Positions 33,233-44,975 of a stretch of 64,000 nt of DNA are shown in pieces. Source of the stretch: Tetraselmis striata (lineage: Eukaryota > Chlorophyta > Chlorodendrophyceae > Chlorodendrales > Chlorodendraceae); the NCBI GenBank assembly GCA_006384855.1, contig VCJN01000258.1, forward strand, positions 1 through 64,000, given 5' to 3'. Below the pieces are notes generated by a model, which worked only from the letters and a program-made list of their open reading frames with translations, made no database searches and had not been told where the DNA came from. Made by a program: the position numbers and the translations under genes. Every line of letters starts with the position of its first letter. Positions within the stretch are counted from its first letter, which is position 1.

Positions 33233-34681
33233 ATGGCGGCTCAACCATCCGCCTTTCTTACAACCCCATCTCTGCGTTCGTCGGTTGTTACACTACGTGT
33301 TACAACCGGTTCGCAACGACCAAGTTTCGCGCGTGTACGTTACGCACGGGACAGGCGCTACGAGCGCGAAGGGCGCGCGGGGCGGCCCTCTTACCTGAAC
33401 CTAGCCCCGCAAACCCGTACTGGAGCTACTGCAAACCCGTCCAGCAACTACCGGCCAACCGCCGGGAACCTAACCGCTGCTGCCGAGTACTTTGCGAACA
33501 GTAGCCGTACCGGTGGAACTCTGCCAGTAAAACGACGCACTTACGTAATCGACGAGCCCGCAGCTATCGCTCCATGGGCTGCGTCACTGCGATCTCGGCT
33601 GCAGGACGCGTTCGGTTCAGACGAGCTAGGGCAGCGGACGCTGGACCTGCTCTCCAGCTCCCTCAGCGCGCAGACCCTCAAGAGCTACGCCGGTAGGCTG
33701 TCTCAGTTCGCTGAGTTCTGCCACGACTCCGAGAACATCAGCCCGCTGGAAGCGACTACTGCTACTGTTGTCCGGTACGTTGCCTGGATCGGGGAGCGAG
33801 GACACATCGCAGCTAAATCGCTGCAGCCCTACCTGTCTGCCATCAACACCTTCTTCGAGCTGCACAACCTCGTCCCGATCGCCAAGGACAGCCTACACCT
33901 CACTTCGGCAAGGCGTGGGTTAATGTTGCGGCAGCGCCGACTGGACGCTGCCCCTTTGCGTGTCCCTCTGCCTGCGGATGTAGCTTACCGCTTCGTCTCA
34001 AAGGCCGAGCTAATTGTGTCTGCTCCTTACCCAGAGTCCCACCTCGACTACCGAGCCCTCTTGGCCTCGGTTGTCAACTTCCTGTTCTTTGCCAGGGGCC
34101 TTACTGGCGTCTCCTGTCGAGTGCAAGATGTGCATGTCGACACCTACAACATCACCTTGCAGATCTACCGCGAGAAGGGTCGCGCTGGCCGTCGGGGACC
34201 CGACGACCTGCGCGTACTTCTCCTTCCAGTGTCCGAGCACCCTCGAGTGGCACGACTCTTGCGCTACTTCATCGACAACGTCCAGTCTGTCCCCCTGGTT
34301 ACTGTTGGCTTGGCTGCCTCCAACTTCTGGGCTGTCAATGTGGCTGAGCAGTCAAAACCTTGGACTGCGGCTACGATGTCAGACTGGTTGTCTACAGCGG
34401 TCAACCTAGTCAACGCTGCCCCTCCTGCTGGCACTTCCTGGACTTCACACAGTCTACGCAAGGGCGCAGCCTCTGCAGCAAACGCCATCGGAACGCCACT
34501 GTCCCACATCCGCTACCAAGGCGGCTGGGCCACTAACTCCGATGTCGTTCTGGACTACATCGACCCCAACGTTCTTCCTTCTCCTGGCGCGTGGTTCTTC
34601 TTTGGACACATCGCCCCCCTCCGCCACTTCCAAGTCCAACAGGACTCCGCAGCGGTGGCCTTCCCAGTGCCTCCTTCATGA
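33233..34681 (+). CDS. Tyrosine recombinase of YR element 2
   Basis: This predicted integrase joins circular element DNA to the genome by a tyrosine-recombinase reaction. The first in-frame ATG is at 33233 (482 aa), although the frame is open back to 33056. An N-terminal SAM-like core-binding domain (SLSAQTLKSYAGRLSQFAEF, then LQPYLSAINTFF) is followed by the catalytic domain. That has a candidate first Arg in FFARGLTGVSCR, then WTSHSLRKGAAS (H-x-x-R box), RYQGGWATNS (His/Trp box) and LDYIDP with the candidate nucleophile Tyr. The C-terminal boxes match element 3's recombinase closely. The frame is uninterrupted, so the protein is probably functional. It could be expressed from its own start or by readthrough from gag. 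Confidence 0.85.
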   Translation: MAAQPSAFLTTPSLRSSVVTLRVTTGSQRPSFARVRYARDRRYEREGRAGRPSYLNLAPQTRTGATANPSSNYRPTAGNLTAAAEYFANSSRTGGTLPVKRRTYVIDEPAAIAPWAASLRSRLQDAFGSDELGQRTLDLLSSSLSAQTLKSYAGRLSQFAEFCHDSENISPLEATTATVVRYVAWIGERGHIAAKSLQPYLSAINTFFELHNLVPIAKDSLHLTSARRGLMLRQRRLDAAPLRVPLPADVAYRFVSKAELIVSAPYPESHLDYRALLASVVNFLFFARGLTGVSCRVQDVHVDTYNITLQIYREKGRAGRRGPDDLRVLLLPVSEHPRVARLLRYFIDNVQSVPLVTVGLAASNFWAVNVAEQSKPWTAATMSDWLSTAVNLVNAAPPAGTSWTSHSLRKGAASAANAIGTPLSHIRYQGGWATNSDVVLDYIDPNVLPSPGAWFFFGHIAPLRHFQVQQDSAAVAFPVPPS

Positions 34682-34735
34682 CTTGGCGCTACCCCTTCTC
34701 CGTCAAATCCACCGCTCTCTACGTTCGCTCAAGAC

Positions 34736-34762
34736 TGGCAAAACCAGACTCAACTTTGAAAT
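34736..34762 (+). repeat. B1 repeat of element 2
   Basis: This 27-bp sequence starts TGGCAAAACCAGACTCAACT and is identical to B2 at 35041-35067. It directly abuts A2 (sharing one base), forming the B1-A2 junction. Confidence 0.9.
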
Positions 34763-34947
34763 GATCTAAACTAGTTTATGGGGTTTCCATCCTTGACCTA
34801 ACCGCTTTTCAGCTACAAGTGCTGCGCAGTGGTACGGGAACTAGTAACTGTTGTTGCGCCCTTGTTGGGTGCAGCACGAGTAGACATAAAAGCAGCCAGA
34901 ACAGCTGAGCCTGCCATCTTCCAGTTTTCGCTGCGTTCCACGCAGCG
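34762..34947 (+). repeat. A2 repeat of element 2
   Basis: This is the direct copy of A1 with no visible difference across 186 bp. It is separated from B2 by 93 bp of unique sequence. Confidence 0.9.
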
Positions 34948-35040
34948 CCCCCCCTGACTCCGTTTTCCCTCCACGCTTTTCGCTAAACCTTCCTGCCAAT
35001 TTCGGCTCTTGACCGTGTAAGACAGCCTGCGCGATCTTTT

Positions 35041-35067
35041 TGGCAAAACCAGACTCAACTTTGAAAT
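35041..35067 (+). repeat. B2 repeat of element 2 (3' terminus)
   Basis: This 27-bp direct copy of B1 marks the right end of the element. Confidence 0.88.
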
Positions 35068-36580
35068 ATGAGAAACCGTTCCGAACCTCCGCGAAAGACA
35101 CACAGTAGATAGACTCAGAGAGTCACCTCGTTATTAATATGGTACGATTCCGTTATTATTATTCATCTGCCAGCGCCAGATGAGAGGCGGATGATGAGGG
35201 GCGGATGTTTCGCGGTCTGCTCCCTTTTCATCGCGTTGTTTCGCTCGCGCTCGCCGGCTGTAGCGCTCTGCTAGTGTGCCAAGCTGCGCGCGGACAACCG
35301 TCGCGGACGACCCGCCGCCCCCTGCCCCGCGGCCCGGCGCTAAGAGGGTTCTGCTTTAAAAATGTAGGCTTTTTCCTTCCCCAGTACTTTCCGTGCATTC
35401 TCTTGACGCTCTCCCTGTAACCAAAAAGTAGACGACCCGCGCCGCATGATGCGCGATCGATCGCACTGTGCCGAGCTTGGCGCGCGCAGCATGTGACACC
35501 CTACCGGCAACGCCGCACACCATTAATATTATTCCCCAGTACTTTCCCTGCATTCTCTTGCGCTTGACGCTCTCCCTGTTTTAACCAAAAAGATAAAGAT
35601 TAACATTATTACAGTACTGGTACCTGTACAGTGTCCATATGACATATCATATGATCTTTTCGTCCATATCATATGCTGCAGCATATGTAGGCTTTTTCCT
35701 CCCCCAGTACTTTGCGTGCATTCTCCGGACGCTCTCCCTGTAACCCAAAAGTTACGGCGCCGTGCGCAGGCGGACAGCATCGGCAGTGGCGGCGACCAAC
35801 TCGCAAGTCCATAGGCCCCTACTCCCCAACACTCGGGTGGGTCGACCAACTGAGCGGCGGAGCTCAAAGCTCAATATCTCCGCGAAGCCGAGGAGGAGCC
35901 TACTAGTGGATGCTCCCTTTGCCCCGGCGCCACTTGGACAGGCTTCCCGTTGCAGCTGACCTGCACGGAGCAGCGGTGAGGCCGCCACCTTGCCGGCATG
36001 GCCGCTGCTAGGCTTGGGCCTACCAACCGGATTGCTGGGGTCTCGTCGTAGGTGCCAACAATAAGCGCGCAGAGCAAGGCAGATACAGGGCGGCACACTA
36101 GCATCCGCAGTGTATGACTGGGCCAGGAGCCGGCAGCCCGTCTGCTGTGCAGCGTCAGACCAGCAGCCACGTTCCGCTCCCTCACGACGGCCCGCCCCGA
36201 GGCAGCCCCCCTCCCCCAACTCGTACTACCCCCATTTTGACCTATACGCCGCCGACAGCCGCGCACTCACCGGCCCAATCTTGCGAATCCCGCCCTCTCA
36301 TCGGCAGCGGCGTCAGCAGCGTCCCTACTCTCACCCCATCCCGACCGTCAGGCCGTCGCGCCCTCGAGGCCGCATCTCGGCGTGCCGGTCGCCCGCTGAG
36401 CCCACTTGCGCTGCGCTACAGGTGGCGCCACAGGGAACGACGAGCCGCCACGTAAGCAGCGGCGCAGGAGCGCGCGAGCGCACGCGGGAGGGCAGGCGAG
36501 TGGCAGGGGGGCTTGACGGGCGGGCAGTGAGCGGGTGCTGACGTGAGGAGGAGTGAGGCGTGAGGCGGCGCGGCGTCGCC
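35068..36580. other. Intergenic; three short repeats, no recognisable gene
   Basis: The left part carries the 35361-35745 triplicated repeat described separately. The rest is GC-rich sequence upstream of the SIZ1-like gene. Open frames of up to 155 codons on the minus strand lack any recognisable domain. Confidence 0.45.
35361..35745 (+). repeat. Three imperfect ~65-bp direct repeats
   Basis: Copies start near 35361, 35530 and 35685. All contain CCCAGTACTTTSCSTGCATT, then a CTC(T/C)...GACGCTCTCCCTGT block and AACCMAAAAG. Spacing is about 160 bp. AATGTAGGCTTTTTCC precedes the first and third copies. An inverted repeat around CATATGATAT lies between copies 2 and 3 (35637-35685). Confidence 0.65.
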
Positions 36581-38640
36581 ATGGCGGACACGGATGAGGC
36601 GGAGAAGGTGAACCCCCTCTTGCGCCACCTTTTCCAGGACACGGCAGCAGGAAGGCAGCGAAAGTGAAGAGCAAAAGGACAGCGGAGCCGCAGACATCCT
36701 TTGCGGCCGAGCCGGATACCAGTGACAAGGGACTCTGTATGGCGGAGGCTGGGGGGGGGGGGGGAGGGACATGGCGGGGCTGTGCGCATATATGACCCGG
36801 GTTACCGTATGAGGCAAAACATGGTTATCTGCGTTACTACTCGTGACATACCAACTTGTGAAGACCCTGTATGGGTGCGAGCATGCGAAGTTTGGGCTAT
36901 ATACAGGTACCCGCAGCTCATTTGCGCATGCCATCTGTGGACGTATCTGTGCACCTGTTCCCGCACGGGTGCTGGCCGGGAGGTGGAGGGCGGTGGGCGG
37001 GGCAGGCATGCTCTATCGGGGAGGGGCGCAGCGATGACGCCGCCGTGCTGTTTCGATACGAATTGAGCCGCTTGTCAGGTTGACCATGGCATCACATAAC
37101 TACAGCTAGCAATGTAGTTATGAGATAGACCCATCTCAGATTGCGGCCATGCACAGCCCTGGAAGGAGGCCGAGTGCCACCGTGCTCATCACCCCTGCGC
37201 CGCCCGCGTCCCCGTGCGCAGCTGTTTGTCGCCATCGCCAGCTTCACCCGCAAACAGATAGACCAGTGCCTGGGCGCGCTGGGCGTGTCCAAGACGGGCA
37301 ACAAGCCCGCGTGCCAGCGCCGGCTGTGGGACGCATGCGGGCTGCGCACGGCCAAGTACACGCCCGCCGTGCAGCACGACCGCTACCTCGTCCAGCGCGC
37401 GCGTGAGGAGGTCCGGAAATGGTGCGCAGCGACGCCCCCCCTCCCCCCCTGCGCCCCGCCCGATCCCCTGCGCATGCTCTGACGCGATGCCCGCCCCTGC
37501 GCTCGGCTGCAGCATGAGCCAGCTCACACGGAATGGCAGCTTCGCGGCCAGCAAGATGTGAGCCCCCGAACTTCCGTACTGCCCCCGTCCTGGCCCTGTG
37601 ATGTCTGGGTTGCCGCTCATCTGCGCAGCTGCTGTCGCCATGCTCCTGGTTATCGATGAGACAGGGGTTTTGGCGCGGTAATGGCACAGCACTGCAAAAC
37701 AGGACCCGCCCAGCCTGTTGCACGCCAGATATTGGCAAATGTTCCTATGGGTTGCATGCAACCCCAAATGCAGGGGTTATGTTACGGGCCTCGTAGCTGC
37801 GGCGGCACCCGTGGCGACCCGCCTGACCCCTGTCCATCCCCGGCAGGGCGGGCGTCCAGGCGGCCGACATCCGCTGCATCTGCGCCGACAGCTACAAGGG
37901 GAGCAACCTGGTGCAGTGCGCGGGGCAGGGCTGCGGCAAGTGGCAGCACGCGCATTGCGTCGGCCTGACGGGGGACAGCGGCGACAAGGTGCGCGGCCTG
38001 CCGAACCATCGCGGTGCCCGTCAACACCCCCCCCCCCCCCCCCCCTCCTCCTTCTTCCCCAGAATCTATGCGAAGGGCATCTATATTGGTGATGAGCAGG
38101 CACATCCATCCACATCCATCCACACACACACACACACACACACACTCACTCACTCTCTCTCTCACACTCTCACACACACACGCTGCACCACCCCTGGGCT
38201 GTGCGTGCGGCGGATGGTGTACCACCACCGCCACATCTGGTGTATCCGTGCCATACATGCACACACGTGCATGTGCTGGCGCATCTTTAAGGGTTTACAA
38301 GCGTCAAATTCCCCCCGCCCAAGATGGGCTTGCATGCAGCCTGTAGGAAAAGTTTGCCATAGTGTTGCTGCTCGTTTGAATGTATGTGGCCGCTGACAGG
38401 TCGGTCAGATTCTCGCCCGCGGATCCATTATCACTACCGCGCTGACTCATCTCCACCGCTGCCCCCCCGCAGGCTAACTTTTACTGCGAGCAGTGCCGGG
38501 TTGCGCTGGCGGACCCGTACAAGGAACCTGCTGCCTTTCGGCTGACTGCAAAGCTGTGCCCCACGGGTGCGCGCTCACCGCCACACTGCCGACTTGCGCG
38601 AGGACTTGCGATTGGATGGGAGACGTGGGGATGGGATGGA

Positions 38641-38671
<31 letters not shown>

Positions 38672-41600
38672 TGAGCGCGGGGACCTCGGGCGCAGGCGCA
38701 CGCGCGACGGCCAGCAACGGCAAGATCGAGGCTGTCGTGGGCGTGGACCGCACCTTCAAGCTGGACGCGGCGGAGAAGCGCGCCATCCAGGCGGAAAGCC
38801 TGCACCTGTACGTGTGCTGCATGCTGCTGGACGACACCACGGGCTTCCGCTTCCACTGGCCGCTGTACGCGGAGCTGCGTGTCAATAACGTGCGACCCCC
38901 CCCCCCCCCCCCCCCCCTTCCTCCTCTTTCCTTCCCATCACAGGGTTTCTGGATTCTCTCAAAGCCAGTCAGTCGGCCAGCCAGCCAGCCAGCCGGTCTT
39001 TCCACATGTCCTATCGGGCCTGTAGTACTCTGCATGATGCTGGTACCAACCCGAACCATGCGCCGGTTGTGGTTGCGCGCTCACGGGACAACCGGGGCTG
39101 CCCGATGTGATGTCTGCTAGTCTGCATACTATCTCACAACATATGAAACTGTTTGGACGTGCTCGCGGGCGGCTGCTTCGACGGAGCCACTGCCAAGAAT
39201 CCCCCCAACAGCGGAGATCCCAATGGCCTGTGCGCTTCTGCTGTTCCGGGCCTCAGCCAACCTTGCACCCGCCTTTGTAACGCCCTGCGCAGGTGCCGTA
39301 CCGAGTGTACTCACGCAGCAGCTCCACGAAGCTGGGCGCCAACGGGCGCGACAACGTGTTCAGCGTGGGGCGCTACTGCTACGAGGGCAGCAACCGCGTG
39401 GTGCTCACGGGAGTGGACCCGCGCCCCTTTGCGCTCCTCATCTTCACGGCGCGCACGCGGAGCATGGAGGACGTCAAGGGCCTGATGCTGCGCAAGGAGA
39501 GCCTGGCGGAGGCACACGCGCGCGTCACCAAGCTCATCCGGCATGGTGACGGCGGCGGGGGCGATAGCGACGACGACGAGATCGAGTGCCTCTCCACGGT
39601 TATCAGTCTCAAGTGCCCGCTCACCGGTATGCGTGTCAAGGTTGATCCCCCCCCCCCCCCCCCTCCTCAACAACAACAGACTCATCTATACTATTGAAAC
39701 AATTGTAGAAAAGAAATGTGATGTCCTACTTCACAATGCCCCCCCCCCCCCCCCCCTGCCCCTTCTTTTACTCGCTGAGCCTTTGGGAAAGAGGCGGGGG
39801 ATTGCTGACCGTCGCCGCTGTGGCTCTGTGGGCACAGACGCCGGCGAGGTTTGCGGATGTGAGCGGGCTGAACGTGTTTGATCTGGACGCCTTCCTGGAC
39901 ATGGCCCAGAAGACGTACAAGTGGCAGTGCCCGCAGACAATGAAGAACAGCTCCATCGAGGTGGGGGCCCGCATCGCTGCGCGCCGGGCTCGCTCTAGTC
40001 ACCCAATCGGGCCGCTCTGCGGGTTGCAAAAAGTGATCAAGTGTTTTCTGTGTCAAATCGGGCTTGTGTGCAGTGTCAGTTCGCTATTGGGCCACTCACT
40101 GTCACATGCACACCGCTAATACGGGTCTCGGAGCAGTGAAGGAAAGGCTCCGAGGGCCTTATTAGTGGTGTGTAAGTGCCTGTCAAAGGCCACGTAGCGG
40201 ACTGACTGGGCACGGAGTGCTCTTATGCAGTCAAAAGTTGTTTCTCAGTCCTTGGGAGAAGGGGGGACGCAGGGGGGGGGGGGGGGGTGTCGAATCTAAC
40301 ATCTAGCAATGCACAAGGATCAAACAGCGGTGGATTGCGAACCCAGATGTTGATGCTCGCGGTCGGGCTTGCTGACCGCGCGCTGCTGCCGCCACGACGC
40401 AGCAACTGCAAGTGGACGCGTACATCGAGCGCGCGCTGGCGTTGCTGGCGCCCACCCCCTTCACCGAGATCGAGGTGTCGCCAGAGGGGCTGTGGCGCCC
40501 GGCGGGCACGGCGGAGGAGTTCCGTGACATCCAGCAGGACCTGGCAGCCGCCAAGCCCTTCGCTCTGGAGGAGGTCAGGCGCCCTGGCGGCCCTCATGCT
40601 CTGCGGCGGCACGCCGGCAACGGACACCTTTTCAGGAGGAACCGCACGAGCGATCCATCCGCTCGCTTTTAAGTCTGCGCCACAGGACGCATAATCACGC
40701 ACCCTGGGAACTGTGTTACCGTAACATGAGCAGTGCGTTTACTTTCCCGACGCGGTATTAGGAACGCTGCGAGTAAGAACCTGCCCTAATCCTACTACCA
40801 GAGGTCAACTATGGGCGAAACTGTGGCAAATGTTCTTTCAGGCTGCATGCAGCCGAGCCCAATTTGCGGCTGCGTGTTTCGGACGAGGTTGCACCCGCGC
40901 TTATTACACAAATGGTAGCAATACGAATGACGAAATACACACTGACAATACGGTGTCGCTACACATGCTGCATGACCAGGCACCCTTGAATTTGGATTGG
41001 CGTCACATGGTATTATGATCGCATTTTAAATACAATCAGGATGTCCGTTTGTTTCTTAACACAATGGCAACATAGATAGATGACATATCACAATATGGCA
41101 TTTTGGGGACAAGTATTGTAATATCTGAAGTGTGTGGAAACTAGGAATACCAATGTCAATTCAGAAATAAAGCATCTCCCCCCCTCCCCTCTTTCCCCCC
41201 CCGCCCCCGCTTCCCCCTATCACGTTTTCCGCCTCCTGCTCAATTGCCCACCCTGGCTGGCGCTGCCCAGGTGAAGGAGGAAACGTTGGAGATGTCCAGC
41301 GACGAAGAGGACGGCATGCGGGCAGCTGCGGGCGAGATGGCCGCCGCCAACGGGAAGACACAAGCCGCCAAGGCAGACGACAGCGACGTCATCATCATCA
41401 TCAGCGACAGCGACGACGAGGACATCCCCGTCGTCAGCAGCCGCCAGCCCCCGGCGCCGGCGGTGGGTTTCCCGCTGCCGTGCTCCGGGTCGCCTGTTGT
41501 CAGTCCGCACAGAAGCGCTGCCCCGTGCGGGCATCACGGTTAACAGCGTGATCTCCTCACTTCTCAACGTGCGCAGTGATCACATGCCGCGCAACCCGGG

Positions 41601-42739
41601 CGTCCTTCGTTTTCGTCCCGAATAATGACAGTGCCATGCAGCGCAGGTCGGACTCTCGTACGAGTCCGAGTATCGGTACGCGCACGCAGCAGGGCGGCTC
41701 CCAGGAGCCGACTCCTGCTGGTACTGCTGCGCGGACGCTGAGCACGCGCTCGCTGCTGCTGCGTGCGTTTAATGGTGCAGTACCGTTTAGGTCGGGAATA
41801 ACTCTTACTTGCGGAGACACCTGCGATCGGAAGTGAAGATCACTGTCACGCGTAGGCATGGGTGTCGATGGGGTGTGAAGAAATCTGCCGTATTAACAAA
41901 GTGTTCAGCTTGTAACCTCCATGTTTGGAGTGTTCAACACGGGAGTATTCACGGACTCGAGAAAGTGTCATCACATTTTCCCCTTCCCTAGGACACACTG
42001 GCTTAGTTCCTCGCTGGCACCCTTCTGTATGTAGTGGTGCCCGCATGGTCACCGCGGAGAGTCTGCTGGCGGAGGCGCGGCATGGGCGCGTGCTGAGCCC
42101 CGTGGCGCTGTTGCGCAGGTCCCCGCGGCGCAGTCCGCCGGCCGCGGCATGCGGATCGTGCTGCCGGCGCGCACGGCGGATGCGGGGCGAGGGCGGTTGC
42201 CGCTCGTGGGTGGCATGGACTCGGGGTTGAACCACTCGGGGAGCAGTGGCATGCAGCAGCAGCAACGTACGTACAAATGCCCCTCCCCGACGAACACCTG
42301 GCAGTTTGTCGGTGTCCACAGAGTACCCCATCTTCTGGCTGATAACTCTATACCACTCAGCCCGCCATTTGCCATTCTCCAGCAGTGGTTCCGCGCTGGT
42401 CTTGTGTCCCACAATCCCACTTCCATTTTATCAATGACATACGTGCGCATGTCCATGGGGCACGAAGTCTCCATTCCCGCCACCCGCGCGTGCCATCGCC
42501 TGCTTTCTCTGCGCGCGGACGAGCCACCGGCACTGGCGCTTTATGCTGTCTACTCGTATCCGCCGGCAGACACACCACAATCCGATACCGGCTCGCGGTT
42601 TATTCTTGCTTCCTCCCCCATCGCGGAGACCGAAACAGCTGTTTCCATTCTGGAAGTTGTCATCATACACCGCACACGTATCCCGGAACGCCCCTTTCCA
42701 TGGTTAAGTGTGCAGATGGGGCCCGCCACATCTGCACAT

Positions 42740-42809
<70 letters not shown>

Positions 42810-42918
42810 TCACATATATATATACATATATATATGTGATCTATATATATATATATATGTGATCTATATATATATATTATATGTGATCTATATATATATA
42901 TATATATATTATATGTGA

Positions 42919-42960
<42 letters not shown>

Positions 42961-43681
42961 GGCCATTTCCGCGTGTAGGCCGTGCATGCGCTGACTGGAT
43001 CGCCGCTTGCGCAGGGCCGAGCGGGGAGAGCGCGGACTTTGACCGGTTCATGCAGCAGCGGGTGCAGCAGAGCAACGGCGGCTACCTGCCCCAGACGATA
43101 GCGCAGCAGCAGCCCCAGTTCATGGGGCACTTGCAGCAGCAGCAGCAGCAGCAGCAGCACCAGCAGCCGTCGCTCTTTGTGGGCCAGCAGCAGCAGCAGC
43201 AGCAGCAGCGGCCGCCCGGCATGGGCTACCTGTCGCCCCACTGCATGGACGGCAGCATGGGGGGCTCCCTCCTCTCGAGCCAAGGCAGCCAGTACGCGAG
43301 CTACGACTCGCAGCAGTCCATGGGCATGTCGCAGCCGAGCCAAAGCCAGGGCTGCTACACGCAGATGCTGGGCGGCGACGCCAGCCAGGCCAGCACCTTC
43401 ACGGGCGCCGGCAGCATGCCTTGCATGGGGATGGGCGCGGGCATGCCGATGATGTCGCAGGGCTTCCTCAGCCAGGACAGCTTGCAGAACGACTACGCGG
43501 AGGTGCTCGAACACGACATGAGCGGCGTCATGGACTTTATGGTGCGCCGCCCGCCCCAAGCGCGGCTGCGCGCTTGCCTTGTTGATTTGCTTACGGGCCC
43601 TGTGGCCGCCGCGAGGCTGAATCCGTGTCCCGTGATCGGCACCCCCAGGCCCTGCTGGCAGACCCGGAGGACCCCCAGTAG
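36581..43681 (+). CDS. SIZ1/PIAS-type SUMO E3 ligase homologue with a degenerate SP-RING
   Basis: SIZ1-type proteins act in the nucleus, bringing SUMO-charged UBC9 to substrates. My exon model is 36581-36607, 37222-37421, 37847-37988, 38473-38566, 38696-38889, 39293-39640, 39838-39960, 40403-40573, 41271-41462, 42119-42266, 43015-43541 and 43649-43681, giving 732 aa with all phases joining. Domains in order: a SAP-like helix pair (FTRKQIDQCLGALGVSKTGN, residues ~15-50); a PHD finger (CICADSYKG to FYCEQC, ~86-131) with Cys4-His-Cys3 spacing; a PINIT domain (~155-330, with KLGANGRD and SNRVVLTGVDPRPFALLIF); an SP-RING-like segment (~325-376); an acidic region with the SUMO-interacting stretch DVIIIISDSDDED (~472-484); and a Gln/Met-rich tail. 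A VKEE sumoylation consensus opens exon 9. The SP-RING keeps CPLTGMRVK and KWQCP but has FADVSGLNVFDLD and CPQTMKN where Cys-x-His, Cys and CPxC ligands are expected. Exon 1 and the last exon are the least certain. Confidence 0.8.
42751..42960. repeat. (CA)n and (TA)n microsatellite with GTGATCTATATA units, in SIZ1-like intron 10
   Basis: A CA tract is followed by TA tracts punctuated by four copies of the unit GTGATCTATATATA near 42837, 42859, 42884 and 42916. An inverted AGATCACATATATA near 42808 makes part of the array palindromic. It lies inside the intron between 42266 and 43015. Confidence 0.8.
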
Positions 43682-44027
43682 CAGCGCCCCCACGCAAGCT
43701 CTGCCGCCTATCAGCAGCGGTGACGCATAGCAACTGGCTGCACGGCATGCGGCGGTTGAGGGTTGCTCGGCGGGTCGATGTTTGCGCTGCGCTACGGTCG
43801 GTGTGCGCCGCCGGTGCAGTGCCTCAATTTTAGCTCCGTTCCGCAGATGGCGGCATAGAATGGTCACATAGAATGTGGAAACAATAATCTGCGGACTGCC
43901 AGTGCGCAGCGCGCCCGTCCATTCCTCATCATCAGCCGTTTGCCCCCTCCCGCAGGAAGCCGCTTTGCGTGTCGTATGCTGTCGGCGATGCGGGGCGGAC
44001 GCGATCTCCTTGGGTGGGTTTTTTTTT

Positions 44028-44100
44028 TCGCCCCCGGGACAGGACTGGCAGTGAAACCCTTGCAGCGTCTGTATGACGGCCGTTTAGGCAGCAATCCAGT
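44028..44100 (-). repeat. Dispersed repeat, inverted copy of 50970-51043
   Basis: The reverse complement contains CTGCCTAAACGGCCGTC and GACGCTGCAAGGGTTTCACT, shared with 50970-51015, and both copies continue into a CCCGGGGG-like block and an A-rich tract. The shared reading GRxxDAARVSL is probably incidental. Its identity is unknown. Confidence 0.6.
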
Positions 44101-44814
44101 TGCGGAAAGCCCTGGGTAGGCGACGCTCCGCTATAGTCATCAAGCAAATTGCCGAAGCATTCTGCAAGACTAATTGGACGCCATCGATGGAATTTCCAAC
44201 ATTGTTGGATCACCGTCTAAAACACTGCCATGAAAATACCCGGCACTGACCACGACCTTGGGTGGTATCTATCCACGATGAAAGGCACACACCAACGCCA
44301 AAGCCGAGGCACCCAAGCGCCCCGTGCACTCCATCACAAAAGGCCAACCGCGAGGGACATGCTGTACGGGTCAAGACCATGGAACATGTCTGGAAGGTGC
44401 ATCCTGTCCAAAGACATCGAAGTCCGCCCGGAGAAGAAAACACATTTGGGGGCCGCCTTGCCCTGCCCTCGCACAATGTGAATTGCGATATAGCGAAATA
44501 TGAATTTTGCGGTACGTTGGTTAGTACTCGAGAATAGTGGATTGTGATTATCGCTTATTTCCCGGTATATTTCGCTCGGCTGCGTAGCAGTGCACGAAAA
44601 CGGCCTCCTGTCGGCTGCAACTGCGGACGGGCTGAGCCCGTTCGGCTCTCGGAAGAAGGGGGGGGGGGGGGGGGGGGGGGGAGCTCCGGAGGGCATGGAA
44701 GGTTTGAGTTCCGGGGTGTCCGACTGTCCGTAGCCACATCGGATAGTATTGGTGTTTAACTCTGGTGTATGCCGTCTATACCTGCTGCAATTAGACGTGC
44801 CGTCACGTGCCGCC

Positions 44815-44975
44815 ATGCTTGCCTTTTTGTGGTAAAAAATCGGTTTGTGCGGCGGTGGAAGTACGACATGTGGAAACACTACGACACTCACCACCCTGGG
44901 ATGATGTTCCCTGAGGACGAACACAACGTGACTGTTGGCAGGGAGGCCATGGCCGTCTACATGCAGGAACAATGA
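44815..44975 (+). pseudogene. Possible zinc-finger exon fragment
   Basis: The frame reads FVRRWKYDMWKHYDTHHPGM, then MFPEDEHNVTVGREAMAVYM and QEQ before a stop. The W-K-H-x3-HHP segment resembles the second half of a C2H2 or BED-type finger, as in transposon-derived proteins, but the upstream cysteines are not seen in frame. It may be a decayed exon. I would not assign a function. Confidence 0.25.

Larger units (their letters stand above)
31841..35067 (+). mobile_element. YR element 2: gag-like + tyrosine recombinase, no RT, split direct repeats
   Basis: The element is A1 (31841-32026), gag-like ORF, tyrosine recombinase ORF, B1 (34736-34762), A2 (34762-34947) and B2 (35041-35067). A1 and A2 appear identical over 186 bp, and B1 and B2 over 27 bp, which implies recent activity. 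The recombinase ORF follows the gag-like ORF after about 36 nt or less, leaving no room for a reverse transcriptase or RNase H. The family relation to PAT/Ngaro/TOC-like elements is inferred from the repeat layout and the recombinase. It may be an internal deletion mobilised by relatives, or a distinct RT-less lineage. Confidence 0.8.

Noticed and set aside
35752-36219. 155-codon minus-strand frame upstream of the SIZ1-like gene
   Set aside because: No recognisable domain, overlapping open frames on both strands, and GC-rich composition suggest chance.
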